From: Puniceibacterium confluentis
Lineage (GTDB): Bacteria; Pseudomonadota; Alphaproteobacteria; Rhodobacterales; Rhodobacteraceae
Length of the DNA: 52,145 nucleotides
Direction: 5' to 3'
Assembly: GCF_007923445.1 (NCBI RefSeq)
Contig: NZ_VOJI01000019.1
Location: 1 to 52,145, forward strand
A program made the position numbers and the translations under genes. The notes beneath the pieces are model-generated. The model did no database searches. It saw only the letters and a list, made by a program, of their open reading frames with translations, and was not told the DNA's origin. Below are positions 45,701 to 52,145 of this stretch, piece by piece. Within the stretch, counting starts at the first letter, position 1; each line of letters opens with the position of its first letter.

Positions 45701-46593
45701 GCGCGCCGGATCCACACCATGTCCGAGACGATACCGAGGTTTTCGGCATAGGGTCCGACACGGTTATAGCAGTCGCGGTGCACCAGAAAGGTGCAGTGAT
45801 TGACGTTGAGGTTGCCCAGCAGGATGCCGTCGTTCAGCGGCTGCGCGGGCAGCAGGTTGTCGCCGTCCCAGAAATCGGAATAGACGATGTCGACGGCACC
45901 CACCGGCCCCTGTTCCAGTGCGGCGCGGACCGCCCGGGTCACATGCTCGGGGCCGTGCCGGTCGTCGGAATTGAGCAGGCAGACATAATCGCCCCGCGCC
46001 AGGCGGATGCCCTTGTTCATCGCCGAATAGATGCCCCGGTCCGGTTCCGAGATATAATAGTCGATGAGGTCGTCATTGGCGCGGATGATGTCGACGGTGC
46101 TTTGCGGACTGCCGCCGTCGACCACGATGTATTCGATATTGGCATAGGTCTGCGCCCGGATCGACTCGATGCAGCGCTGGAAGGTGGTGTCGTTGTCGTA
46201 GACGGCGGTGACGATGCTGACCAGCGGCAGGTCGGGCTGCGAGGATTTCAACTGCCCGCGCATCCGCGCGCCGCCCTCGGCCTGGCGCCGGCCGGTCAGG
46301 TCCGGATAGCGGTCGTATTTCCCGGCAAAGCCGTCGCGCGCCTGGATGCCGTCAAGATCGGCAAGCTTGCCTTCGATCCAGGTGGCGTCGGGGTGCAGCG
46401 CCAGCGCCTTTGCATAGGCGGCCCGGGCCGTGCGGTCGTCGCCTTCCTGGCGGGCGATCTCGGCCAGGCGTTCGTGATAGAGGAAGAAGTCCGGCTGCGC
46501 GTCCAGCGCCGCGTGCAGGATCTTGCGGGCCGCTGAAAGATCGCCGTCCTGAAGATGGGCGTTGACCGACGGCAGAATCGCCTGCGCATTCAT
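42769..46593 (-). CDS. Multi-domain glycosyltransferase: TPR, GT2, GT4, GT4
   Basis: 1274 residues from ATG at 46593, with AGAAGG upstream. Residues ~1-90 are TPR-like (ARKILHAALDAQPDFFLYHE). At ~120-370 lies a GT2 domain (LVSIVTAVYDNDTTFQRC, VVDGGSPQSTVDII, ISEPDRGIYSAMNKGIRLA, LLNSDD). At ~470-820 lies a GT4 domain (FTAVSNYLRDELTGAGVAP, LLSIGRLIAWKGHRFLLEAL, ETFGVAVLEAIAAGLPVLTT). A second GT4 at ~830-1250 has INLHFHARFLSVENI, a Cys-rich HFFHGCDKWMTDCSDCPQ and SLEETFSNTTAEAIACGVPV. It may add three successive sugars of one repeat unit. The upstream 210 bases contain an AT-rich spot with TATATT (46648-46653, minus strand). Confidence 0.88.
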   Translation of the reverse strand: MNAQAILPSVNAHLQDGDLSAARKILHAALDAQPDFFLYHERLAEIARQEGDDRTARAAYAKALALHPDATWIEGKLADLDGIQARDGFAGKYDRYPDLTGRRQAEGGARMRGQLKSSQPDLPLVSIVTAVYDNDTTFQRCIESIRAQTYANIEYIVVDGGSPQSTVDIIRANDDLIDYYISEPDRGIYSAMNKGIRLARGDYVCLLNSDDRHGPEHVTRAVRAALEQGPVGAVDIVYSDFWDGDNLLPAQPLNDGILLGNLNVNHCTFLVHRDCYNRVGPYAENLGIVSDMVWIRRAYTTGERYHLLSEAHFRFTPGGASSGNSPERRRKIIFENGQCYRVEFPFLTQDEAETLYLLRFGDSRLEAAAAIGRRHGPQQPRFAAALAAYVEHCFRDRGAFALAYDQEERFTMYWRIAAELGVDRRHIRIETSSGCLSQQLARIANMRLKPRKPGARRILHYATVFSAPSETFIYDLVQRLETETDHDNIVLYQHGQLREERPYDKALHLSWEKYRGAVGRAIYEYLIETCGIDVMVAHFAINEHRLHDRIAETGIRLPTVVMTHGIDVFQLKKPSAYTDYVCRDLALRTDVCFTAVSNYLRDELTGAGVAPEKVFVLPNSVNPRFFEHRRSEGFFDRSRRLELLSIGRLIAWKGHRFLLEALARFRAEVTGDVRLTIVYGNGDEELGNLTAQAAGLGLSDHVVFQPFVDFSKDPGYLGRFDLYVHPSTYTTDSSRKSETFGVAVLEAIAAGLPVLTTDAGGLPEVIGPDTPHARIAAHGDAGALFEALSDMYASPATFGDNRAYAEERLQVFSGTRQAERLDALISKVTDPVRVALFSASTLQGAGYAAYRVHRGLLGLPGVAPTMFTSIRHHEKEPGVQFVQHPSTDGTRWRTLQPAPKPGNTIFTVNQTHIPSADLLRMVEPYDVINLHFHARFLSVENIATLTHCGKPVVMTIRDMMPITGGCHFFHGCDKWMTDCSDCPQIPSDQTGFPAEVLAAKRAHYNFDNLTLVTISHHTRGILERSPMFRDCRIETIPNSIETDVFYPYDRMSRRREFGLPTDRKIIGYVPSFSSEIKGYREFMAALKLLDPKELGFDPFVMLVGNDIAATEAITQDKKALGYIADNAKLARAYSCADVVVVPSLEETFSNTTAEAIACGVPVVGFRTGAIPDLAIAGKTGYCAEIGDVAGLAEGIKTVLTGPSLRENCRRHALETLSFMKQAHGYEALFADLLARAPGRRGPGAPKVFDSFDKPGFGLAQIAIEANLRQARAAR

Positions 46594-46803
46594 GAACAAT
46601 AACCTTCTCTCAAGTGCCGCGCGGTCTGAAACGGGCCGCACAACCGGAATATACGTTTTTCCGCAGCGCAGAAATACTGTTTGTCCGCTGACAGTCCGGA
46701 CCGCAGGATTTTGCCTAAATTTGCGTCAGGACAGGCCAGGCGTGGCGGCCACGCCCCGGGCACACCCCTGCGCAGGGCGGCACCGGAGCGCAGGGTGCAG
46801 GTC

Positions 46804-48234
46804 TCAGCTGCGGGCGTAGACATCTTCGTAGCGGATGATGTCGTCCTCGCCGAAATAGGTGCCGGTCTGCACCTCGATCAGCACCATCGGCACCTTGCCG
46901 GGGTTCTCCATCCGGTGCACGGCCCCCAGCGGGATGTAGACCGACTGGTTTTCCGTCACCAGTTTCACCGTCTCGTCCACCGTCACCCTTGCGGTGCCCT
47001 CGACCACGATCCAGTGTTCCGAACGGTGATGGTGGCTTTGCAGGGACAGCGCCGCGCCGGGATGCACGACGATGCGCTTGACCTGAAAGCGCGTGCCGAT
47101 CACCAGGCTTTCGTACCAGCCCCAGGGGCGATAGTCGCGCGGCAGCTGCACCGCCTGGCTCGCGCCCTTCGCCTTGAGCGCCGCGACCGCCTCCTTGACC
47201 CGCTGGGCTTCGGATTTGTGCGCCACCAGAACCGCATCGTCCATCGCCACCGCGATGATGTCCTTGAGGCCGATGCCCACAAGCTGCAGCCGCTCGGATT
47301 CAGAGCGCAGCAGGCTGTCGGAACAATCAATCGCCGTGGCCCGCTCCGAGGCGACATTGCCGGCCGCGTCGGGGCCGGATTCGCGCCAGACCGCATCCCA
47401 GCCACCCAGGTCCGACCAGCCGGCGCCATAGGGCATGACAGCCAGGTTGTCGGCCTTTTCCATGATCGCGTAATCGACCGAGATATCCTCGATCTGGCCC
47501 CAGGGTTCGGGCGCAAGGCGGGTAAAGCCCAGGTCGGTCTGGGCGCCGTCAAGCGCGGCCTGCACCCCCTTGATCAGGGCGGGGGCGTGTTTTTCATAGG
47601 CGGCGCGGATGGTTGCGGCGGTGAACAGGAAAATCCCGGCGTTCCACAGGAAATTGCCCAGGCTCAGCATTTCGGCCGCCCGCGCCGCGTCGGGTTTCTC
47701 GACAAAGCGGGCCAGCTTCTGCGGCGTCGAGGCCTGCGGCTGCGCGCCCGGAGCCAGTTCGAGATAGCCATAGCCGGTTTCCGGGTGGTCCGGGCTGATG
47801 CCAAAGGTGATCAGATCCCCGGCTTCGGCACGCGGCACAGCCGCCTGCACCGCAGTGCGGAAGGCGGCGGCGTCGGGGATGACGTGATCCGAGGGCGCCA
47901 CCAGCATCAGCGCCTGCGAATCCTCGCGTTCGAGAAACAGCGCGGCGGCAAGGATCGCCGGGGCGGTGTTGCGCCCCTCGGGTTCGATCAGGATCGCCGA
48001 GGGCGCCTGTTCGATGGCCGCCAGCTGTTCGGTGACGATAAAGCGGAACGGATCGCCGGTCAGCACCATCGGCGCGGCAAAGCCCGCGCCCGTCAGCCGC
48101 TTGGCCGAGGCCTGGAACAGGCTTTCGGACCCCATCAGCCGGGCGAACTGCTTGGGATAGGATTTGCGCGACAGCGGCCAGAGCCGGGTGCCGGAGCCGC
48201 CACAGAGCAGGATGGGAGTAATTTGAGCCGACAT
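46804..48234 (-). CDS. manC: Mannose-1-phosphate guanylyltransferase / mannose-6-phosphate isomerase
   Basis: 476 residues, the bifunctional type II form. The N-terminal nucleotidyltransferase has ITPILLCGGSGTRLWPLSRK and SYPKQFARLMG, EPEGRNTAPAILAAAL, MLVAPSDHVI and FVEKPD. The C-terminal cupin domain has PRDYRPWGWYESL, HHHRSEHWIVVEGTARV and SVYIPLGAVHRMENPG. It makes GDP-mannose, the precursor used by Gmd and Fcl at the right end of the window. GAGG lies upstream of the ATG. It is also known as cpsB or algA. Phosphomannomutase is not in the window. Confidence 0.95.
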   Translation of the reverse strand: MSAQITPILLCGGSGTRLWPLSRKSYPKQFARLMGSESLFQASAKRLTGAGFAAPMVLTGDPFRFIVTEQLAAIEQAPSAILIEPEGRNTAPAILAAALFLEREDSQALMLVAPSDHVIPDAAAFRTAVQAAVPRAEAGDLITFGISPDHPETGYGYLELAPGAQPQASTPQKLARFVEKPDAARAAEMLSLGNFLWNAGIFLFTAATIRAAYEKHAPALIKGVQAALDGAQTDLGFTRLAPEPWGQIEDISVDYAIMEKADNLAVMPYGAGWSDLGGWDAVWRESGPDAAGNVASERATAIDCSDSLLRSESERLQLVGIGLKDIIAVAMDDAVLVAHKSEAQRVKEAVAALKAKGASQAVQLPRDYRPWGWYESLVIGTRFQVKRIVVHPGAALSLQSHHHRSEHWIVVEGTARVTVDETVKLVTENQSVYIPLGAVHRMENPGKVPMVLIEVQTGTYFGEDDIIRYEDVYARS

Positions 48235-48264
48235 TATAACCTCGTCATTGATGTGCTGCGCCGC

Positions 48265-49239
48265 TCAGGCCCGGTCGGAGCCGGGGACGGCGGTTTCATA
48301 TAGAATATGGGTGATCCCGCCGGCGCGGGGACCGTGGTCCTTGTCGCCCTTGAGCAGTTCCTCCGGCGGCAGGGCGCTGTCCTGAAAGATCGTGATCCGG
48401 TCCGACACCGTCGGCTTCAGGGGTTTGCCGCCGACACGTTCATAATAGCAGTGGCGGTCGTAGCAGTGCATCCTGTCCCCGACCTCGCCCATGCGGATCA
48501 GGAAGGTGCCGCTGGTCGGCCCCATCAGCATGATCAGCCCGGTGATGCTGACCCTGTCGGGCAGCTGGATCTCGGCGGTTCCGCCCTCGGGGATCGACAG
48601 CATCTTTTCCCGGAACCCGGCCCGGGAAAAATCCCGGTAGACGCCGCCCGGCACCGAGACATCGCTGATCGCATAGGCACCGAACTGCCGCCGTGATTTC
48701 AGGGCCGAAAAATCCGGCGGAGTGGCGGCCACCTCCTCGATCAGGTCAAACAGCGCGGCGGCGTACATGTCCTTGCCCGCGTCATTGGGGTGGACGTTGT
48801 CGCGCAGGGTGCCTTCGGTCAGCGGCACCACCCGGTGCGGCACCCGGTAGCGTGCCGACAGTCCGGCGTCAGTCGCCGCCATCCAGTCGCGGTCCGGCTG
48901 CACGCCGGTCAGCGGCAGGTCAAGGATGCCGCAGTGCATGCCGCGGCGGCGGCAGATCTCGAACAGGGCCTCCATGCCGGCCGTGTGGTCGGCGATCTGT
49001 GCCGGGTTTTCAGGACGCAGCCGATAGACGGCGGTGGCGATTTCGATGATCAGCGCATCCGGTTTGTGCTTGCTGACGATGTCCTCGACCAGGTGGCGGG
49101 CATGGTCGGGCTGCAGGCCGCCGATCGCCACCTTCGTCACTTCGTGGTCGGGGTGTGCGCTGGCACACAGCGCCGCGCAACGCTCTACGTATCCGTCGGA
49201 TTCGGCGGTGACACTGAACCCAAAGACCAGAAACTTCAT
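48265..49239 (-). CDS. SGNH-like protein, second of a tandem pair
   Basis: 324 residues without a signal peptide. SGNH pattern: FLVFGFSVTAESDGYV with Ser at position 9, VAIGGLQPDHARHLVEDIV, and LRDNVHPNDAGKDMYAAALF with the late Asp-x-x-His equivalent. A C-terminal beta-rich domain of ~130 residues follows (GTAEIQLPDRVSITGLIMLM, then YDRHCYYERVGG). Paralogue of the gene 25 bases upstream; shared words are FSVTAE-GYV, GG-QP-HAR, VPLTEG-LRD-VHP and CYY-RVG. A sugar O-acyl hydrolase or transferase acting on activated precursors or on the glycan is likely but unproven. Confidence 0.75.
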   Translation of the reverse strand: MKFLVFGFSVTAESDGYVERCAALCASAHPDHEVTKVAIGGLQPDHARHLVEDIVSKHKPDALIIEIATAVYRLRPENPAQIADHTAGMEALFEICRRRGMHCGILDLPLTGVQPDRDWMAATDAGLSARYRVPHRVVPLTEGTLRDNVHPNDAGKDMYAAALFDLIEEVAATPPDFSALKSRRQFGAYAISDVSVPGGVYRDFSRAGFREKMLSIPEGGTAEIQLPDRVSITGLIMLMGPTSGTFLIRMGEVGDRMHCYDRHCYYERVGGKPLKPTVSDRITIFQDSALPPEELLKGDKDHGPRAGGITHILYETAVPGSDRA

Positions 49240-49264
49240 CGCGACATTCCTTCCTCAAATTTCC

Positions 49265-50221
49265 TTAGCGCTCTATGAAGACATGGCCAAGCGCACCAAC
49301 CCGGCTGTCGGTGTTTTTTGTGCCTTTCAGCAGCTCTGTCTCCGGCAGGTCCGGCAACTGCTCGATTCTGAGCACCCTGCAGGTCCTTGCGCCGCCTGCG
49401 TTCTGGCCCCCGAACAGAAAGGCGCCGACACGGTCATAGTAGCAAAACTTGTCATAGCTCATCTGGCGAAGCGTGCTGCCGTCCATGTCCAGCCCGAGCA
49501 GCCCGGTGCGCGGCCCCATCCGGGCGGTCAGGCCGCAGACCCTGACCGGGTCGGCAAACTCCAGCCGGATGTCGGCCCCGGCCGCAAGTTCGACAAGGGT
49601 GACCACAAAGTTCCCCCGGTCGATCACCTGACGCGCAAAGGCGGGACCGGCCATCTGCGTGACGGTGATGGCGTCATACCGTGGCAGAGCGCTGACCAGC
49701 CCGGGCGCGACGGCAACCGGGGCGGCCTGCGGGATCAGCGACAGCAGCGCGTCGGCATAGGTCTCGAGACCCTGCGCGGTGGGGTGGACCTCGTCCCGCA
49801 GCAGCCCCTCGGTCAGGGGCACACGGTGATAGGGCAGGTTCAGCGCCGCACACAGCTCCGCGTTCTCGCGACTGACCCAGTCATCCGCGTAATCGACATC
49901 GTTTCTGGGCAGGTCCAGCACCGCAAGGCGGATGCCGCGTTCGGTGCACGCGCGCAGGATGCTCAGGAACGCGTTCCGGTAGGGGTCGTGCGACACCGAG
50001 AAATTGCGGAACGCCGGGGTCGCATGGTCCAGCACGATGGCATCGGGGGCGTGTTCGGCGATGATGCCGGGAAACAGGTAGCGTGCATGATAGGGCTGCA
50101 TGCCCCCGAAACCGGCCTTGACGATCTGCAGGTCGGTGCCCGCGGGCAGCCGGGCGATGGCGGTTTCCACATAGCCCTGCTTTTCCGCGGTGACACTGAA
50201 TCCCAGAACCAGGATCTTCAT
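49265..50221 (-). CDS. SGNH-like protein, first of a tandem pair
   Basis: 318 residues. It starts MKILVLGFSVTAEKQGYVE, has FGGMQPYHARYL and LRDEVHPTAQGLETYADALL, then a C-terminal beta domain with KFCYYDRVGAFLFGG. The layout is the same as in the gene that follows it, showing a tandem duplication with clear divergence. AGAAAGG precedes the ATG. The two genes are 25 bases apart and surely co-transcribed. A long inverted repeat lies upstream (50299-50344). Substrate unknown; the setting suggests modification of surface polysaccharide. Confidence 0.75.
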   Translation of the reverse strand: MKILVLGFSVTAEKQGYVETAIARLPAGTDLQIVKAGFGGMQPYHARYLFPGIIAEHAPDAIVLDHATPAFRNFSVSHDPYRNAFLSILRACTERGIRLAVLDLPRNDVDYADDWVSRENAELCAALNLPYHRVPLTEGLLRDEVHPTAQGLETYADALLSLIPQAAPVAVAPGLVSALPRYDAITVTQMAGPAFARQVIDRGNFVVTLVELAAGADIRLEFADPVRVCGLTARMGPRTGLLGLDMDGSTLRQMSYDKFCYYDRVGAFLFGGQNAGGARTCRVLRIEQLPDLPETELLKGTKNTDSRVGALGHVFIER

Positions 50222-50298
50222 GGATCTGCGCCTTTCTCCGGCCTGCCTTCGGCGGTGTCTCTGTTCCGGCCCGAGCCCGGCAGGATCACCGGCAGACC

Positions 50299-50344
50299 CG
50301 GCCCTTGCCGCTGTCGCGTTTCACGCCCGCAGCGGCAAGGGCCG
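50299..50344. other. Long perfect inverted repeat (15-bp arms, 16-base loop)
   Basis: Arms 50299-50313 and 50330-50344 are perfect reverse complements, GC-rich, around a 16-base loop. The repeat lies between the methyltransferase stop (50383) and the start of the first SGNH gene (50221), both minus strand. No T tract follows on the minus strand, so it is not a standard intrinsic terminator. It could be a transcript-end or mRNA-stability hairpin or a protein-binding site. Confidence 0.7.
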
Positions 50345-50382
50345 CAGGTTTCCGGGGCATACTGCCCTGTGGCGGGGGACTT

Positions 50383-51009
50383 TTATGCCTTGCCGTAGAT
50401 CAGGCCGAAAGGCTGGGTGTCGGGGCGGCCTTTCCTGAACAGGGTCTGATCAAAGATCGTCAGCCCCAGTTCGCGGCACAGCGCATCGTAGTCATGGCCG
50501 AAGACATGGGTCGAAGGGGTCCGCTCGGCCTCGGTCTTGGCCCGGGTGTCGACATTGGCATCAAACACGATGACCCGGTGGGAGACGCGCGCCATCTCGA
50601 GCAGGGTCTTGCGGATATATTCGAACGGCACGTGCAGCAGCACGAAGGACGACACCGTGACGTCAAAGGCGTTGTCCTCGAAGGGATAGGGATCATCGGC
50701 ATTGATGATGTGGTTCTGGTCCACCGTCAGCCCGTGGGCGGCGGCGGCGGCGTCCAGCGTCGCGCGGTGCTGCTCGGTCAGGTCGACAGTGGAAAATCTG
50801 GCATTCTGCGCCCCGGCATACAGCGGGAAAAGACGGCCGATGCCCGGCCCCATCTCAAGGATGCGGGATCCGTCGGCAACATGCTTTCTGAAGAACTCCG
50901 CGTGCGGCTGGCTGACGGTGGGATTGGCCTGGGTGTTGGGCTGGTCCCGGGTGTTCCAGTATTCAGCGGGCTCATAGCGTTCGGGGACAAAACTCTTTTT
51001 TTCGGACAT
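50383..51009 (-). CDS. SAM-dependent methyltransferase (class I)
   Basis: 208 residues from ATG at 51009, with AAAGG upstream; the open frame extends 24 codons further but without family sequence. Motif I is SRILEMGPGIGRLFPLYAG, the acidic end of strand 2 is in FSTVDLTEQHRATL, and motif IV is in FDVTVSSFVLLHVPFEYI. The N-terminus YEPAEYWNTRDQPNTQ is common among methyltransferases of sugar loci. O-methylation of a sugar in the polysaccharide is the likely role. It lies between fcl and the tandem SGNH genes on the same strand. Confidence 0.85.
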   Translation of the reverse strand: MSEKKSFVPERYEPAEYWNTRDQPNTQANPTVSQPHAEFFRKHVADGSRILEMGPGIGRLFPLYAGAQNARFSTVDLTEQHRATLDAAAAAHGLTVDQNHIINADDPYPFEDNAFDVTVSSFVLLHVPFEYIRKTLLEMARVSHRVIVFDANVDTRAKTEAERTPSTHVFGHDYDALCRELGLTIFDQTLFRKGRPDTQPFGLIYGKA

Positions 51010-51052
51010 CTCGGAAAACCTTTGGCTGAACGGGGTAAAGGGCGTTGCGCGA

Positions 51053-51081
51053 ACGGTATGGTCCGCGCCACAGAGGGTCAA
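51053..51081 (-). promoter_or_regulatory. Candidate promoter upstream of the methyltransferase gene
   Basis: On the minus strand TTGACC (51076-51081) and TACCGT (51053-51058) have a 17-base spacer. The -35 element is good and the -10 poor. It would give a leader of about 40 bases before the ATG at 51009 and would separate this transcript from fcl. Confidence 0.35.
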
Positions 51082-51102
51082 TAGTCACATCGGCGCGGGA
51101 AA

Positions 51103-52083
51103 TCAGACCTCCCGCAGCGCATCGCTTGAGCGGAACCAGTCATAGGTCTGTGCGATGCCTTCCTGCAGGCCGACACGTGCGGTCCAGCCCATCCCGGCCA
51201 GACGTCCGACATCCATCAGCTTCTGCAGGGTGCCGTCGGGCTTGCTGGTGTCCTGGGTGATCGTGCCGTTGAAGCCGGTCACCCTGGCGACCATCTCGGC
51301 CAGTTCGCGGATCGACACGTCGCTGCCGGTGCCGACGTTGATATGGCTCAGCATCGGCTGGGTGTTGGCGGCATAGACGTCGCGCGGCAGGTCGAGCACA
51401 AACAGCGACGCCTCGGCCATGTCGTCCACGTGCAGGAATTCGCGGCGCGGGCGGCCGGAGCCCCAGATCACCACCTCGGGAACGCCGTCCCGCGCCGCCT
51501 CGTGGAAGCGGCGGATCAGGGCGGGCAGGACATGGGAGTTCTCGGGGTGGAAATTGTCGCCCGGCCCGTACAGGTTGGTGGGCATGACCGAGCGGTAATC
51601 GACCCCGTGCTGGCGGTTGTAGCTTTCACAGAGCTTGATGCCGGCGATCTTGGCCACCGCATAGGGTTCGTTGGTGGGTTCCAGCACGCCGGTCAGCAGC
51701 GCATCCTCGCGCATCGGCTGGGCCACGGCGCGGGGATAGATGCAGGAGCTGCCCAGCTGCAGCAGCTGTGTCACCCCCGCGGCAAAGGCCTGATGGATCA
51801 CGTTGCATTCGATCATCAGGTTTTCGTAGATGAAATCGGCCGGATAGGTGTTGTTGGCATGGATGCCACCGACCCGGGCGGCGGCCAGGATCACCGTGTC
51901 GGGCTTTTCGCCTGCCATGAAGGCCTGCACGTCGGCCTGGCTGGTCAGGTCGAGTTCGGCGTGGGTGCGGGTCACCAGCTCCAGCGCCTCGCCGGCCGCC
52001 TTGCGGTCCTGCAGGCGGCGCAGGATGGCGCCCCCCACCATGCCGCGATGGCCTGCCACATAGATCTTGCGCATGTCGCTCAC
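51103..52083 (-). CDS. fcl: GDP-L-fucose synthase
   Basis: 326 residues with GTG at 52083, which overlaps the preceding stop (GTGA). An ATG three codons later (52074) is an alternative. Extended [18 protein letters not shown] binds [23 protein letters not shown] follows, LGSSCIYPR carries the catalytic Ser and Cys, and [16 protein letters not shown] the Tyr and Lys. It epimerises and reduces GDP-4-keto-6-deoxymannose to GDP-L-fucose, the usual donor of GT10 enzymes, of which two are encoded here. It is also called wcaG. Confidence 0.95.
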   Translation of the reverse strand: MSDMRKIYVAGHRGMVGGAILRRLQDRKAAGEALELVTRTHAELDLTSQADVQAFMAGEKPDTVILAAARVGGIHANNTYPADFIYENLMIECNVIHQAFAAGVTQLLQLGSSCIYPRAVAQPMREDALLTGVLEPTNEPYAVAKIAGIKLCESYNRQHGVDYRSVMPTNLYGPGDNFHPENSHVLPALIRRFHEAARDGVPEVVIWGSGRPRREFLHVDDMAEASLFVLDLPRDVYAANTQPMLSHINVGTGSDVSIRELAEMVARVTGFNGTITQDTSKPDGTLQKLMDVGRLAGMGWTARVGLQEGIAQTYDWFRSSDALREV

Positions 52084-52145
52084 CCGTTTTCCAGAGAGAC
52101 CGGCAGGGCAAAGCCGTGCTCTTTGAGCAGGGCGTGGCGCTGTGC
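52080..52145 (-). CDS. gmd: C-terminal end of GDP-mannose 4,6-dehydratase (runs off window)
   Basis: The last 21 codons of a gene entering from the right edge, ending [18 protein letters not shown] before TGA. Only this tail is visible. The tail resembles the helical C-terminus of GDP-mannose 4,6-dehydratase, and gmd directly precedes fcl in most GDP-fucose loci. The four-base overlap with fcl supports an operon. The call rests mainly on position. Confidence 0.65.
   Translation of the reverse strand, partial: AQRHALLKEHGFALPVSLENG

Noticed and set aside
46739-46755. Hairpin (7-base arms, 3-base loop) after manC as terminator
   Set aside because: The stem is short and no T tract follows on the minus strand, so termination cannot be claimed.

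Overview
The window is GC-rich, densely coded and free of tRNA, rRNA, IS elements, CRISPR and phage structural modules. Composition, the many ATGA-type gene overlaps and the gene families present suggest an alphaproteobacterium, probably of the Rhodobacterales/Rhodobacteraceae type. That placement is inference; no marker gene proves it.

Left part (1-9.4 kb): a type II secretion system (T2SS) block. Seven genes, gspG-H-I-J-K-L-M, run on the minus strand with overlapping ends. The prepilin peptidase gene gspO diverges from gspG. A TPR-like lipoprotein and the start of a possible GspC-like protein lie beyond gspM. Two Sel1-repeat exported proteins follow gspO.

Middle-left (9.4-20.9 kb): a three-gene unit (SGNH hydrolase, NodU/CmcH carbamoyltransferase, small TTG-start protein). 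Next come three tandem exported 'tail collar'/microcystin-dependent-type proteins, a small exported protein, and an exported fibre-like protein ending in a peptidase-S74 intramolecular chaperone domain. A sulfotransferase follows, then a 1028-residue fusion of a multi-pass permease to FG-GAP repeats and a UnbV/ASPIC domain.

Right part (21-52 kb): a large surface-polysaccharide locus. It encodes KDO supply (kdsD/kpsF, kdsB, kdsA), dTDP-rhamnose supply (rmlC-B-D-A), and GDP-mannose/GDP-fucose supply (manC, fcl, end of gmd). It also has two GT10 fucosyltransferase-like proteins, an exostosin-type protein, a GT2, and a 1274-residue TPR-GT2-GT4-GT4 protein. Decoration enzymes are a sulfotransferase, a sulfotransferase-SGNH fusion, two tandem SGNH proteins and a methyltransferase. 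The likely product is a fucose- and rhamnose-containing, probably sulfated and otherwise substituted capsule or exopolysaccharide.

The most unusual element is a set of five coiled-coil proteins of two families. Family A (three copies) has a degenerate sulfotransferase-like N-domain, a coiled coil and a conserved SRS-type C-terminal motif. Family B (two copies) has a FkbM-like N-domain, a coiled coil and a very basic tail. They occur as adjacent A-B pairs on opposite strands on both sides of the rml genes. They look like a duplicated two-gene cassette of undescribed function, possibly scaffolding or chain-length control in polysaccharide assembly.
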